From the NCBI RefSeq assembly GCF_001894985.1, contig NZ_BCXG01000001.1, forward strand, positions 367,737 to 431,736: a DNA stretch of 64,000 nt, read 5' to 3'. The notes under the pieces were generated by a model that searched no databases, had not been told where the DNA came from, and saw only the letters and a list, made by a program, of their open reading frames with translations. The stretch comes from Rhodococcus tukisamuensis NBRC 100609. Lineage in GTDB: Bacteria > Actinomycetota > Actinomycetes > Mycobacteriales > Mycobacteriaceae. Shown piece by piece: positions 46,077-54,074 of this stretch; the first letter of the stretch is position 1, and the number at the start of each line of letters is the position of its first letter. Both the position numbers and the translations under genes were made by a program.

Positions 46077-46250
46077 TGGTTTCCCCCGTAGGTCGGTGTG
46101 CGCTTGTCGAGGAAGGCTGCGATTCCCTCGGCGCGATCGGCGGTGTCGAACGGCAGTTGGAAGGTGGTGCGGTCCAACTCTATTGCGGTGTCCGGTGGCG
46201 CGGCCTCGGGATGCCGGACGATCTTGCGGACTGCGCGGACGCCCGACTGT
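46073..46250 (-). pseudogene. Enoyl-CoA hydratase remnant (C-terminal ~55 residues only)
   Basis: The last 57 or so codons encode a clear crotonase C-terminus: VRKIVRHPEAAPPDTAIELD, RTTFQLPFDTADRAEGIAAF and LDKRTPTY. No start codon context or N-terminal crotonase sequence lies upstream. Similarity stops at about 46245-46254, exactly where the promoter region of the divergent HTH gene begins. About 200 residues are missing, including the oxyanion-hole region and catalytic Glu. The stop still overlaps the dehydrogenase start, so it was once the first gene of that operon. Confidence 0.75.
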
Positions 46251-46253
46251 CCG

Positions 46254-46307
46254 GCGTCAGGTAACTCTTGACACGACTGGGCCGCAGTGTCAGGGTTTAC
46301 CTGACGC
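46254..46307. promoter_or_regulatory. Nested inverted repeats and promoter of the small HTH gene
   Basis: GCGTCAGGTAA (46254-46264) and TTACCTGACGC (46297-46307) are perfect 11-bp inverted arms. Inside, TGACAC (46269-46274) pairs with GTGTCA (46287-46292), and GTCAGG (46289-46294)/CCTGAC (46300-46305) forms a third, tighter dyad. A consensus -35 TTGACA (46268-46273) with 17-bp spacing to CAGGGT (46291-46296) overlaps the dyads, as expected for a repressed promoter facing the gene at 46322. Confidence 0.6.
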
Positions 46308-46321
46308 AATTGGAGTGAAGG

Positions 46322-46744
46322 GTGAGCACGGTGGACGATCCGATCGAAAAGGCGCTCACGGCGGACGTCGCCGCGGCTGCAGTCGCCACGGTCAACGCCG
46401 GCGTGGTCGAGGCCGGGCGCCAGGCAGACGTGCTGGTGGGTACCGGTCCGCTGCCGGGAACCGGGGAGTGGCTCGCCGAGGAGGGCACCGACCTCCCCGC
46501 GCAACGGCAGCTGGCCTGGCAACTCGCGTGCTTCCGGATCCAGCTGGCCGCCGGCATCGACGCGGTGGAGACGGTGATGAGCCTGCGGCGCTTCGGCGTC
46601 ACCTGGGCGACCATCGGCCGGGCCGCGGGGATGACGCGACAGTCGGCGCACGAGCGGTGGGGCCGGCCGGTCGCCGACATCCTCGACCGCTACGGCGAGG
46701 GCATGCCCGACTCCGTCCCGGACGACGACCCGGCGGCCGGCTGA
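46322..46744 (+). CDS. Small HTH protein (sigma-region-4-like helix-turn-helix)
   Basis: 140 residues from GTG 46322, with GGAGTGAAGG upstream. The N-terminal half is helical; FRIQLAAGIDAVETVMSLRRFGVTWATIGRAAGMTRQSAHERWG (about residues 70-113) is a clear helix-turn-helix of the type WxxIGxxxGxxRQxAxxRW. The C-terminus is acidic. It interrupts the catabolic operon at the point where the hydratase gene is truncated. It probably binds the dyads in its own promoter; the effector is unknown. Confidence 0.75.
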   Translation: MSTVDDPIEKALTADVAAAAVATVNAGVVEAGRQADVLVGTGPLPGTGEWLAEEGTDLPAQRQLAWQLACFRIQLAAGIDAVETVMSLRRFGVTWATIGRAAGMTRQSAHERWGRPVADILDRYGEGMPDSVPDDDPAAG

Positions 46745-46767
46745 GCGTGCTTGCGAAGCAACGGACC

Positions 46768-46801
46768 AGGCCGGGCCCACTGAATCGGTGGGGCCCGGCC
46801 T
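46768..46801. terminator. Bidirectional terminator hairpin
   Basis: AGGCCGGGCCCAC (46768-46780) pairs with GTGGGGCCCGGCCT (46788-46801) with one bulged base around a TGAATCG loop. It lies between the convergent HTH gene and mmsA. Confidence 0.8.
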
Positions 46802-46817
46802 CGTCACTCGAGATCGG

Positions 46818-48293
46818 TCAGTTCGGGCGGAACCCGAAATCGGTGCCGGCCACGCTGTCCCAGCGCGAGGTGACGTACTTCGGGCGGGTGTAGAAGCTCC
46901 ACGAAGCATTGTTCAGTCCGGTGTCGCCGTAGGCGGAGTCCTTCCAGCCCTGCACCGCGTACGCGGCAACCGGAACGGGAATGGCCACGTTGACACCGAT
47001 CATGCCGGCCGAGGCGCGGCGCTCGAACTCGTTGGCGGCGGCGCCGTCCCGGGTGAAGATCGATGCGCCGTTGCCGTAGCGGTGGCTGCGGATCAGCTCG
47101 AGACCGTCGCCCAGGGAGTCGACGCGCAGTACCACCAGGATGGGACCGAAGAGCTCCTCCTGGTAGGCGGCGGAGGACACCTCGACGTCGGTGAGCACGG
47201 TCGGGCCGACGAAGTAGCCGCTCTCGAAGCCGGGTACCACCTCGGCGCTGCGGTCCACCACGGCGCGGGCACCACCGGCGATCGCCTCCTTGACCGCGGC
47301 CTGGATGCGCTCCTGTGACTGCCGGTTGACAACCGGTCCGACTTCGGTGTCGTCGCCGTCGCCCGGGCCGAGCCGGACCTCCTCGGCCCGCGTTGCCAGC
47401 TTCGCCAGCAGCGGCTCGGCGCTCTCGCCGACCACCACCGCGACCGAGATCGCCATGCAGCGCTGGCCCGCGGCCCCGAAACAGGCGGAAGTCAGCTGGT
47501 CGGCGACCACGTCGAGGTCCGCGTCGGGCATCACGATCATGTGGTTCTTGGCGCCGCCGAAGGCCTGTACCCGCTTGCCCGCCGCCGCGGCGCGGGAGTA
47601 GACGATCTGCGCGACCTGGCTCGAGCCGACGAACGCGACGGCCTCGGTCCGCGGGTCGTCGATGAGGCGCTCGACAGTGTCCTGGCGACCGTGCACCACG
47701 TTGAGCACGCCGTCGGGCAGCCCGGCCTCCTTGAACAGTTCGGCGATCCGGATGCAGACACCCGGGTCCTGCTCGCTCGGCTTCCAGATGAAGGTGTTCC
47801 CAGACGCCAGTGCGACGGAGACCATCATCATGCCCATCATCGCGGGGAAGTTGAACGGGGTGATCCCGACGCAGACGCCGAGCGGGTGCAGCACCGATTT
47901 GGTGTCGATGTCGGGTCCGGTCTGCAGCGACGTCCCGCCGCGCACGAGCGCCGGTCCACCACAGGCCAACTCAACCGAGTCAGCGGCCCGGGAGATTTCG
48001 CCCGCGGCGTCGTCGAGCGTCTTGCCGTGCTCCTGGGTGATGAGGGCGGCCAGCTCGGATCGGTTCTCCACGAGCAGGTCCCGGAAGCGGAACAGCACCT
48101 GGGCGCGCCGGGAGAGGGTGGTCTGCGACCAGTCGTCGAAGGCGTCTGAGGCCGCGGCGAGTGCCGCGGTCACGGTGTCGGTGTCGGCCATCGGCACGGT
48201 GGCGATCGGCTGATCGGTCGCGGGGTTGGTCACGTCGATGAGGTCGCTGCCGGAGACCGGGGCGCCGTTGATCCAGTGGTGGATGGTGCGCAT
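46818..48293 (-). CDS. mmsA: Methylmalonate-semialdehyde dehydrogenase (CoA-acylating)
   Basis: 491 residues. ITPFNFPAMMGMMMVSVAL, FGGAKNHMIVMPDAD (which replaces the ELGGK of ordinary ALDHs) and ACFGAAGQRCMAIS with the catalytic Cys are diagnostic of MmsA. ATG 48293 begins MRTIHHWINGA. It converts methylmalonate semialdehyde to propionyl-CoA in valine breakdown and is downstream of mmsB on the same strand with a transporter between them. Confidence 0.92.
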   Translation of the reverse strand: MRTIHHWINGAPVSGSDLIDVTNPATDQPIATVPMADTDTVTAALAAASDAFDDWSQTTLSRRAQVLFRFRDLLVENRSELAALITQEHGKTLDDAAGEISRAADSVELACGGPALVRGGTSLQTGPDIDTKSVLHPLGVCVGITPFNFPAMMGMMMVSVALASGNTFIWKPSEQDPGVCIRIAELFKEAGLPDGVLNVVHGRQDTVERLIDDPRTEAVAFVGSSQVAQIVYSRAAAAGKRVQAFGGAKNHMIVMPDADLDVVADQLTSACFGAAGQRCMAISVAVVVGESAEPLLAKLATRAEEVRLGPGDGDDTEVGPVVNRQSQERIQAAVKEAIAGGARAVVDRSAEVVPGFESGYFVGPTVLTDVEVSSAAYQEELFGPILVVLRVDSLGDGLELIRSHRYGNGASIFTRDGAAANEFERRASAGMIGVNVAIPVPVAAYAVQGWKDSAYGDTGLNNASWSFYTRPKYVTSRWDSVAGTDFGFRPN

Positions 48294-48342
48294 GGCTTGG
48301 ATACCTTTCGGGTCAAGTGGATTCAAGAATTGGAAGGGGGCG

Positions 48343-49728
48343 TCAGAGGGTGGTGCCGAAGCGCTCGCGATGCTCTTCGTCCAGCGTGGCCAGCGACGAG
48401 CCCTTGGTCTCTCGCATGAACAGCACCGCGACGATCGAGATCAGGCCCGCCACACCGACGTAGATGGCGATAGGGACCCAGCTGCCGTAGGTCCGTAGCA
48501 ACAGGGTGGCGATGACGGGGGCGAGCGAGCCGGCGAAGATCGCGGTGACCTGGGCGCCCATCGAGACGCCGATGTAGCGCATGTGGGTGGGGAACATCTC
48601 GGCCATCATCGCGGGCTGCGGGGCGTACATGATCGCGTGGATGATCAGGCCGATCGTGATGGCGCACAGGATGAGTGCGTCGGACTTGGTGTCCATCAAG
48701 GGGAACGCGACGAAGCAGTAGAGGGAGGCGAGGACGGCACCGACCAGGTAGACCGGCCGGCGGCCCAGCTTGTCCGACATCCAGCCGAACAGCAGGATCA
48801 TGCCGGCATGGATGACGTGCGATATCAGCATCAGGGTGAGGATCGTGGAGGTGTCCACCTTCAGCTGCACACTCAAGTACGTCAGCGAGAACGTGACCAC
48901 CATGTAGTAGAGGATGTTCTCGATCACCCGGGCGCCCATCGCCGTCAGGACCTCACGCGGACGGGCTCGGAAGACGCGCTGGATCGCCTTCCACGTGTTC
49001 TCGGCCTGCGGCTGCTCCTGGGTGGCCTCCTGGAAGATCTGCGAGTCCTCGACCTTCGTGCGGATGAACCAGCCGATCAGCACGATGAACGCCGAGAAGA
49101 AGAACGCCAGTCGCCAACCCCAGGACAGGAAGTCGTCCTCGGGCATCACGAACGACAGGAACAGCAGCACGAGGGTCGCGACGACGTTGCCGAGCGGCGC
49201 GCCCGCCTGCGGGAAGCTGGACCAGAAACCGCGGCGGTTCGCCGGACTCTGCTCGGCGACCAGCAGCACCGCGCCGCCCCATTCGCCACCGATGGCGATG
49301 CCCTGGGCGAAGCGCAGGAGCACCAGGATCACCGGGGCCAGGTAGCCGATCTGGTCGAAGCTCGGGATGGCGCCGATCAGGAAGGTCGAGGCGCCGATCA
49401 TCAGCAACGAGATCTGCAGGAGCTTCTTGCGGCCGAACTTGTCGCCGTAGTGGCCGAAGATGATGCCGCCGATGGGGCGGGCGATGAAACCGATGGCATA
49501 GGTCAGCAACGCCGCGATGACACCGTCGAGCGGGTTGCCGGTGGCCTTGAAGAAGACGTGGCCGAAGACCAGCGCGGCCGCCATGCCGTAGAGGAAGAAT
49601 TCGTACCACTCGGCGACGGTGCCGGCCATGGATGCGGCCACGATCCGGTGGAATCCGCGCGGCGTCCCGGTCGCCGTCTCGGCCGCGGCCGGGGCTTGGT
49701 CGGCGGGCGGGCTCAGCTGGGCGGTCAT
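48343..49728 (-). CDS. MFS transporter, MHS family
   Basis: 461 residues, about 12 membrane segments. TVAEWYEFFLYGMAAALVF, GHYGDKFGRKKLLQ and RFAQGIAIGGEWGGAVLL are MHS signatures; the C-terminus is charged (DEEHRERFGTTL). It overlaps the mmsB stop (ATGA) and precedes mmsA by 49 bases, so it probably imports an acid or branched-chain metabolite degraded through MmsB/MmsA. About 40% of its residues in the first helices match the style of the transporter at 14546, but the flanking genes differ. Confidence 0.87.
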   Translation of the reverse strand: MTAQLSPPADQAPAAAETATGTPRGFHRIVAASMAGTVAEWYEFFLYGMAAALVFGHVFFKATGNPLDGVIAALLTYAIGFIARPIGGIIFGHYGDKFGRKKLLQISLLMIGASTFLIGAIPSFDQIGYLAPVILVLLRFAQGIAIGGEWGGAVLLVAEQSPANRRGFWSSFPQAGAPLGNVVATLVLLFLSFVMPEDDFLSWGWRLAFFFSAFIVLIGWFIRTKVEDSQIFQEATQEQPQAENTWKAIQRVFRARPREVLTAMGARVIENILYYMVVTFSLTYLSVQLKVDTSTILTLMLISHVIHAGMILLFGWMSDKLGRRPVYLVGAVLASLYCFVAFPLMDTKSDALILCAITIGLIIHAIMYAPQPAMMAEMFPTHMRYIGVSMGAQVTAIFAGSLAPVIATLLLRTYGSWVPIAIYVGVAGLISIVAVLFMRETKGSSLATLDEEHRERFGTTL

Positions 49729-50636
49729 CGGGCGCCGCCGACGCTCGCGGCCGGGACGGTGCCGTCGACCAGGTGGATCAGCGAGGAGAAGTCGAGCGAC
49801 CCGCGGCCGTCGGCGATGAGGCCCTCGAGGCGCCGTGCCACCTCGGCGGTGGCGGCGGTGTCGACGCCGTGTGCGGCCGCCGCATCGAGGGCGAGGCCCA
49901 GGTCCTTGCGCATCAGCGCGACGGAAAACCCGCCGGTGAAGTCGCGGTTCGAGGGGGCGGAGGCGACAGGCCCGGCGACGGGGTAGTAGTTGCGCAGGGC
50001 CCAACTGTCGCCCGTGGACACCCCGGCGATGTCGATGACCGTCTGCGGCGTGATGCCCAGGCGCTCGGCCAGCACCGCGGCCTCGCAGGTGCTCTGCATG
50101 TTCATCGCGAGCATCATGTTGTTCACCATCTTGGCGCTCTGACCTGCGCCTGTCTCGCCCGCGTGGAAGATGCGGGCGCCCATCAGTTCCAGCAGCGGGC
50201 GGGCAGCGTCCAGGTCGGCGGACGCGCCGCCGACCATGAAGGTGAGGGCGGCGTTCTGGGCGCCTGCGGTGCCGCCGGAAACCGGCGCGTCCAGGAAGCG
50301 TCGACCGGTGGCGGCGACGGCCGCGCCGACCTCGCGGGCCTCGGTGGCGCTGATCGTCGAGCAGTCCAGCACCAGGGCGTCGGCGTCGGCCGCGTCCAGA
50401 GTTCCGGACTCGAGCAGTGCGGCCCGGACGTGTGCACCCTTGGGCAACATGGTGATGACCGCGTCGGCGCCGTCGGCCGCCGTCGCGGCGGAGTCTGCGG
50501 TGCGCAGGCCCGCGGCGACGGCCGCATCGCGGGCGTCGGGGGAGAGGTCGACGCCGATCACGTCGTGTCCTGCGGTGTGCAGGTGTGCGGCCATCGGCAA
50601 GCCCATGTTGCCGAGACCGATCCAACAGATCTTCAC
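49725..50636 (-). CDS. mmsB: 3-hydroxyisobutyrate dehydrogenase
   Basis: 303 residues from a GTG start. The N-terminal GLGNMGLPMAAHL binds NAD, DCSTISATEAREV and DAPVSGGTAGAQNAALTFMVGG form the substrate-binding loop, and GAGQSAKMVNNMMLA carries the catalytic Lys. It oxidises 3-hydroxyisobutyrate to methylmalonate semialdehyde, the substrate of MmsA downstream. Divergent from the LysR-type gene. Confidence 0.9.
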   Translation of the reverse strand: MKICWIGLGNMGLPMAAHLHTAGHDVIGVDLSPDARDAAVAAGLRTADSAATAADGADAVITMLPKGAHVRAALLESGTLDAADADALVLDCSTISATEAREVGAAVAATGRRFLDAPVSGGTAGAQNAALTFMVGGASADLDAARPLLELMGARIFHAGETGAGQSAKMVNNMMLAMNMQSTCEAAVLAERLGITPQTVIDIAGVSTGDSWALRNYYPVAGPVASAPSNRDFTGGFSVALMRKDLGLALDAAAAHGVDTAATAEVARRLEGLIADGRGSLDFSSLIHLVDGTVPAASVGGAR

Positions 50637-50740
50637 GCTGGTGCCCTTCTGTCGAGTGCCGCGTAGGGGTGACCGCCGCAGCTGCTGCCTAGAAGAGTGA
50701 GCTAGGTTACATCCTCAGGAAAGGCCCTCTTTGGTACACG

Positions 50741-50762
50741 TGCTGTGCAGAACTGCACAGCA
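50741..50762. promoter_or_regulatory. Perfect 10+10 bp palindrome upstream of the LysR gene
   Basis: TGCTGTGCAG (50741-50750) and CTGCACAGCA (50753-50762) are perfect inverted arms separated by AA. The element lies 24 bases upstream of the LysR-type ATG and about 105 bases upstream of mmsB on the other strand. It is the obvious candidate operator for the LysR-type protein, possibly controlling both directions. Confidence 0.65.
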
Positions 50763-50786
50763 GGTGGGGTCGGTGAGGAGATTCGG

Positions 50787-51683
50787 ATGCGCGCCGACGA
50801 CCTGGTGGTGCTGCTCGAGATCGCCCGCTGCGGCTCGCTCGTCGGGGCCGCGTCCGCACTCGGGCTCAACCACGCGACCGTGTCGCGCCGGATGTCGGTA
50901 CTGGAGTCCGAGTTGCGGGCACCACTGCTGGTCCGCGGTGTCAGCGGCTGCACGCTCACCGACCTCGGCCACAGCCTGCTCGAGTCGTGCGAACAGATCG
51001 AGTCGGCCCTGACCGAGGTGCGCGACCTGGCCAGCACCACGCCACGCGAGCGGGAGTTGTCCGGGCTGGTGCGGATCGCCACGACCGATGCCTTCGGGGC
51101 GCTGTTCGTGGCGCCGCTCATGGCAGAACTGCACAGGATCAACCCCGACCTCCTGGTGGAGATCGTCACCCAGACGCGGCTGGGCGCCTACGGCATCGGT
51201 GCCGACATCGAGATAGGGGTCGGCGAGCCGGTGGTCGGGCGTCCGGGGGCCGAGAAACTCACGGACTACCGGTTGGGGCTCTACGCCTCGGACGAGTACG
51301 TGTCCGAACGCGGCCTGCCGCAGACCTTGGAGGAGCTGGCGGGGCACTCGCTGGTCTACTACATCGAGGGCCTGTTGCGGGTGGAGGACCTCGACGTGCT
51401 GACCCGGCTGACCGGGCGTCACCAGGTGACCTTCGGCTCGACCAACGTGCAGGTGCAGACGATGGCGACGCTGTCGGGTGCGGGGATCGGGCTGCTGCCG
51501 GCGTTCGTGGCCGAGCGCGAGCCCACGTTGCGCCGGGTGCTGGCGTCGGACGTGGCGATCAACCTCGAGTTCACCGCGTGCCTGGGGCCGCGGCGGCTGC
51601 GCCGGCCCGCGGCGGCCACCGTCATGCAGGCAATCCGGGAGATGGTCGTGGAGCGTCAGGCGGAACTGGTGCCCCAGTGGTGA
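50787..51683 (+). CDS. LysR-family transcriptional regulator
   Basis: 298 residues from ATG 50787, preceded by GAGGAG at 50775-50780; an in-frame start at 50745 would run through the palindrome. Winged helix at about residues 1-60 (DDLVVLLEIARCGSLVGAASALGLNHATVSRRMSVLE in parts). A LysR substrate-binding domain follows (GLVRIATTDAFGALFVAPLMAEL, GAGIGLLPAFVAERE). It is divergent from mmsB and upstream of an enoyl-CoA hydratase gene, both possible targets. Confidence 0.85.
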   Translation: MRADDLVVLLEIARCGSLVGAASALGLNHATVSRRMSVLESELRAPLLVRGVSGCTLTDLGHSLLESCEQIESALTEVRDLASTTPRERELSGLVRIATTDAFGALFVAPLMAELHRINPDLLVEIVTQTRLGAYGIGADIEIGVGEPVVGRPGAEKLTDYRLGLYASDEYVSERGLPQTLEELAGHSLVYYIEGLLRVEDLDVLTRLTGRHQVTFGSTNVQVQTMATLSGAGIGLLPAFVAEREPTLRRVLASDVAINLEFTACLGPRRLRRPAAATVMQAIREMVVERQAELVPQW

Positions 51684-51707
51684 CGACGGACCAGTGGTGA
51701 CGACGGA
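51674..51707 (+). repeat. Perfect 17-bp tandem duplication spanning the LysR stop
   Basis: CCAGTGGTGACGACGGA occurs at 51674-51690 and immediately again at 51691-51707. Each copy contains a TGGTGA; the first provides the LysR stop codon at 51681. The second ends where the ribosome site AAAGGA of the next gene starts. It lengthens the gap between the two genes by exactly one unit and could be a recent slippage event. Confidence 0.8.
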
Positions 51708-51717
51708 AAGGAATCGG

Positions 51718-52467
51718 ATGCAGGTACGGCAGGAGGTTCGCGGGCGGGTGCTCGTGATCCGTCTCGAGCGCCCGGACAAGCGCAACGCCATCAACGAGGC
51801 AATGGCCGTGGGTATCGACGCCGCGCTCAACCGCCTCGACGACGACCCCGACCTCTGGGTCGGCGTCCTGACGGGGACGCCGACCGTGTTCTGTGCGGGC
51901 ACCGACATCAAGGAGGGCTCGGGGCCACTCACCCCACGCGGCGGCGAGTACGGGGTCATCCGGCGCGAACGCAGCACCCCGCTGATCGCGGCGGTGGAGG
52001 GGCAGGCGCTCGGCGGCGGCTTCGAGATCGCGCTGGCCTGCGACCTCGTCGTCGCCGCTCGTGACGCGGTGTTCGGGCTGCCGGAGTCGCTGCGGGGTCT
52101 GGTCGCGACGTCCGGTGCGCTCTTCCGTGCGCCGCGGGCCCTGCCCGTCAATGTGGCGCGGGAGCTGCTGATCACCGGCAACACCCTCGGCGCCGACCGG
52201 GCGTACGGACTCGGGGTGGTCAACGAGGTCACCGAGCCGGGTGCGGCACTCGACGCGGCGCTGCGGATGGCCGAGCGGATCTGCCTGTCGTCGCCGGTCT
52301 CGGTCCGCGAGAGCCTGCGGGCCGTTCACGCGCTCACTGCCGACTCCGACATCACCGGGTGGGAGGTCACCGAGCGGGCAAAGGCGGTGGTGACCGCGTC
52401 GGCGGACATGCGCGAAGGGATCGATGCCTTCTTCGAGCGGCGGTCGCCGAACTGGACCGGGAAGTAG
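51718..52467 (+). CDS. Enoyl-CoA hydratase/isomerase family protein
   Basis: 249 residues from ATG 51718, with AAAGGA 6 bases upstream. Crotonase motifs: LERPDKRNAINEAM, FCAGTDIKEGSG (oxyanion hole), EGQALGGGFEIALACDLVVAARDAVFGLPESLRGLVA (in parts, with the catalytic Glu in GLPES). C-terminal EGIDAFFERRSPNWTGK is standard. It follows the LysR gene by 34 bases. It may supply the hydratase step lost with the truncated copy at 46073, which is inference. Confidence 0.86.
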   Translation: MQVRQEVRGRVLVIRLERPDKRNAINEAMAVGIDAALNRLDDDPDLWVGVLTGTPTVFCAGTDIKEGSGPLTPRGGEYGVIRRERSTPLIAAVEGQALGGGFEIALACDLVVAARDAVFGLPESLRGLVATSGALFRAPRALPVNVARELLITGNTLGADRAYGLGVVNEVTEPGAALDAALRMAERICLSSPVSVRESLRAVHALTADSDITGWEVTERAKAVVTASADMREGIDAFFERRSPNWTGK

Positions 52468-52478
52468 CCCGCCCCGAC

Positions 52479-52503
52479 GGGGTCGGCGCCGGTCGCCGAC
52501 CCC
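52479..52503. terminator. Bidirectional terminator hairpin
   Basis: GGGGTCGGCG (52479-52488) pairs perfectly with CGCCGACCCC (52494-52503) around CCGGT. It lies between the convergent hydratase and drug-exporter genes. Confidence 0.8.
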
Positions 52504-52510
52504 GGTCAGG

Positions 52511-53977
52511 TCAGTGCGCGGGCGCGGGCGCGGGTTCCGCGGACGCCGGGACGGGGGTGGCCGCGGCATCCAGTCGGACGCGTCGCGGGATGAACGCGGC
52601 CACCAGCAGGGCGCACAGGGCGGCGCCGGCACCGATCAGGAACGTCACGACGAAGGCCTTGTGTGTGGGCACCTCGGTGGGACCCAGCGACATCGTCATG
52701 CCGGTCAGCACGAGGATCATGACGGCGCTCGCGAACGAGGTTCCGATCATCCGCATCAGCGAGTTGAGTCCGTTGGCCGCGGCCGTCTCCTTCAGCGGTA
52801 CCGAGCCCATGATCAGCGCGGGCATGGCCGCATAGGAGATGCCGATGCCGGCGCCGATGATCGTCGCGACGAGGGCGATCTGCCACATTGCGTTCATCAG
52901 CACGGCGCCGATCAGGTAGCCGGAGGCGATCACCACGGTGCCGACCATCAGGGTGGTGCGCGGACCGTACCTGTTGGTCAGGTGCGCCGAGACGGGGGAG
53001 AGCATCATCATCACGATGCCCCCGGGGGCCATGCACAGGCCCGCGACGACCATCGACTTACCGAGCCCGTATCCCGTCTCCGGCGGCAGCTGCAGCAGCA
53101 GCGGAACCGTCAACGACGTCGCGTACATGGCGAATCCGGTCAGGACCGACGCGACGTTGGTGAGCAGCACCGGCCGCGACGCCGACACCCGAAGGTCGAC
53201 GAGGGGCTCCGGCGTGCGCAGCTCCGTCACGCACCAGGCGGCGAAGACGACGACCGACAGGCCGAGCAGTCCGAGGGTGGGAACACTGGTCCAGCCCCAG
53301 TCCGCGCCCTTGGTGATCGGGAGCAGCAGCGAGACCAGTCCGACGGTCAGGCCGATGGCGCCGAGGTAGTCGAAGCGTCCGGGGTTGCGGACCGACGACT
53401 CGGGAACCGCGATCGTGACCGCTGCCGCGACCAGCGTGCCGAGAACCGCGGATGCCCAGAACAGCGTGTGCCAGTCGTAGTTCTGTGCGGTGAAGGCGGC
53501 GAGCGGCATGCCGACGGCGCCGCCGACGCCCATCGTCGAGCTCATCACCGAGATCGCGCCGCCGACCTTCTCGCGCGGCAGTTCGTCGCGCAGGATCGAG
53601 ATGCCGAGCGGGATCGCGCCGGTGGCCGCGCCCTGCAGTGCGCGGCCGACGATCACCGCGGTGACCGAGTCGCCCAGCGCGCACACCACGGAGCCGGCGA
53701 CGAGGAACGCCATGCTGATCAGGATCATCCGGCGCTTGCCGAACATGTCCCCGAGGCGTCCCGCCACCGGTGTGACGGCGGCGGCCGCGAGCAGTGTCGA
53801 GGTGATCACCCAGGATGCGGTCGCGGTGTCGGTGTCCAGTAGCTCGGGCAGGGCGTGGATCAAGGGGACGACGAGGGTCTGCATCAACGAGACGACGATG
53901 CCGCTGAACGCGAGGATTGCCAGGACTATGCGCGGGGAGCGGGAGGTCTCCGTGCCGCTGGGTGCCGAAATGGTCAC
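52511..53977 (-). CDS. MFS drug/metabolite exporter (DHA2-like, 14 segments)
   Basis: 488 residues from GTG 53977. The first segments have LDTDTATASWVITSTLLAAAAVTPVAGRLGDMFGKRRMIL (in parts) and the motif C-like GRALQGAATGAIPLGISILRDELP found in exporters. The C-terminus is Ala/Pro-rich. It is convergent with the hydratase and downstream of the XRE gene on the same strand (98 bases), which may regulate it. Substrate unknown. Confidence 0.85.
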   Translation of the reverse strand: MTISAPSGTETSRSPRIVLAILAFSGIVVSLMQTLVVPLIHALPELLDTDTATASWVITSTLLAAAAVTPVAGRLGDMFGKRRMILISMAFLVAGSVVCALGDSVTAVIVGRALQGAATGAIPLGISILRDELPREKVGGAISVMSSTMGVGGAVGMPLAAFTAQNYDWHTLFWASAVLGTLVAAAVTIAVPESSVRNPGRFDYLGAIGLTVGLVSLLLPITKGADWGWTSVPTLGLLGLSVVVFAAWCVTELRTPEPLVDLRVSASRPVLLTNVASVLTGFAMYATSLTVPLLLQLPPETGYGLGKSMVVAGLCMAPGGIVMMMLSPVSAHLTNRYGPRTTLMVGTVVIASGYLIGAVLMNAMWQIALVATIIGAGIGISYAAMPALIMGSVPLKETAAANGLNSLMRMIGTSFASAVMILVLTGMTMSLGPTEVPTHKAFVVTFLIGAGAALCALLVAAFIPRRVRLDAAATPVPASAEPAPAPAH

Positions 53978-54074
53978 TACGGATCTCTTCTCTGGTGCTA
54001 CGAAAGGCAAGTCAATGAACGCAAGGATGTGTACGATACACATCCTTCGCTCTCCGTCCGCGACGTTGCTACGA

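Noticed and set aside
50745..50786. Earlier LysR start at 50745
   Set aside because: It would put the palindrome inside the coding sequence, and GAGGAG sits correctly for ATG 50787.
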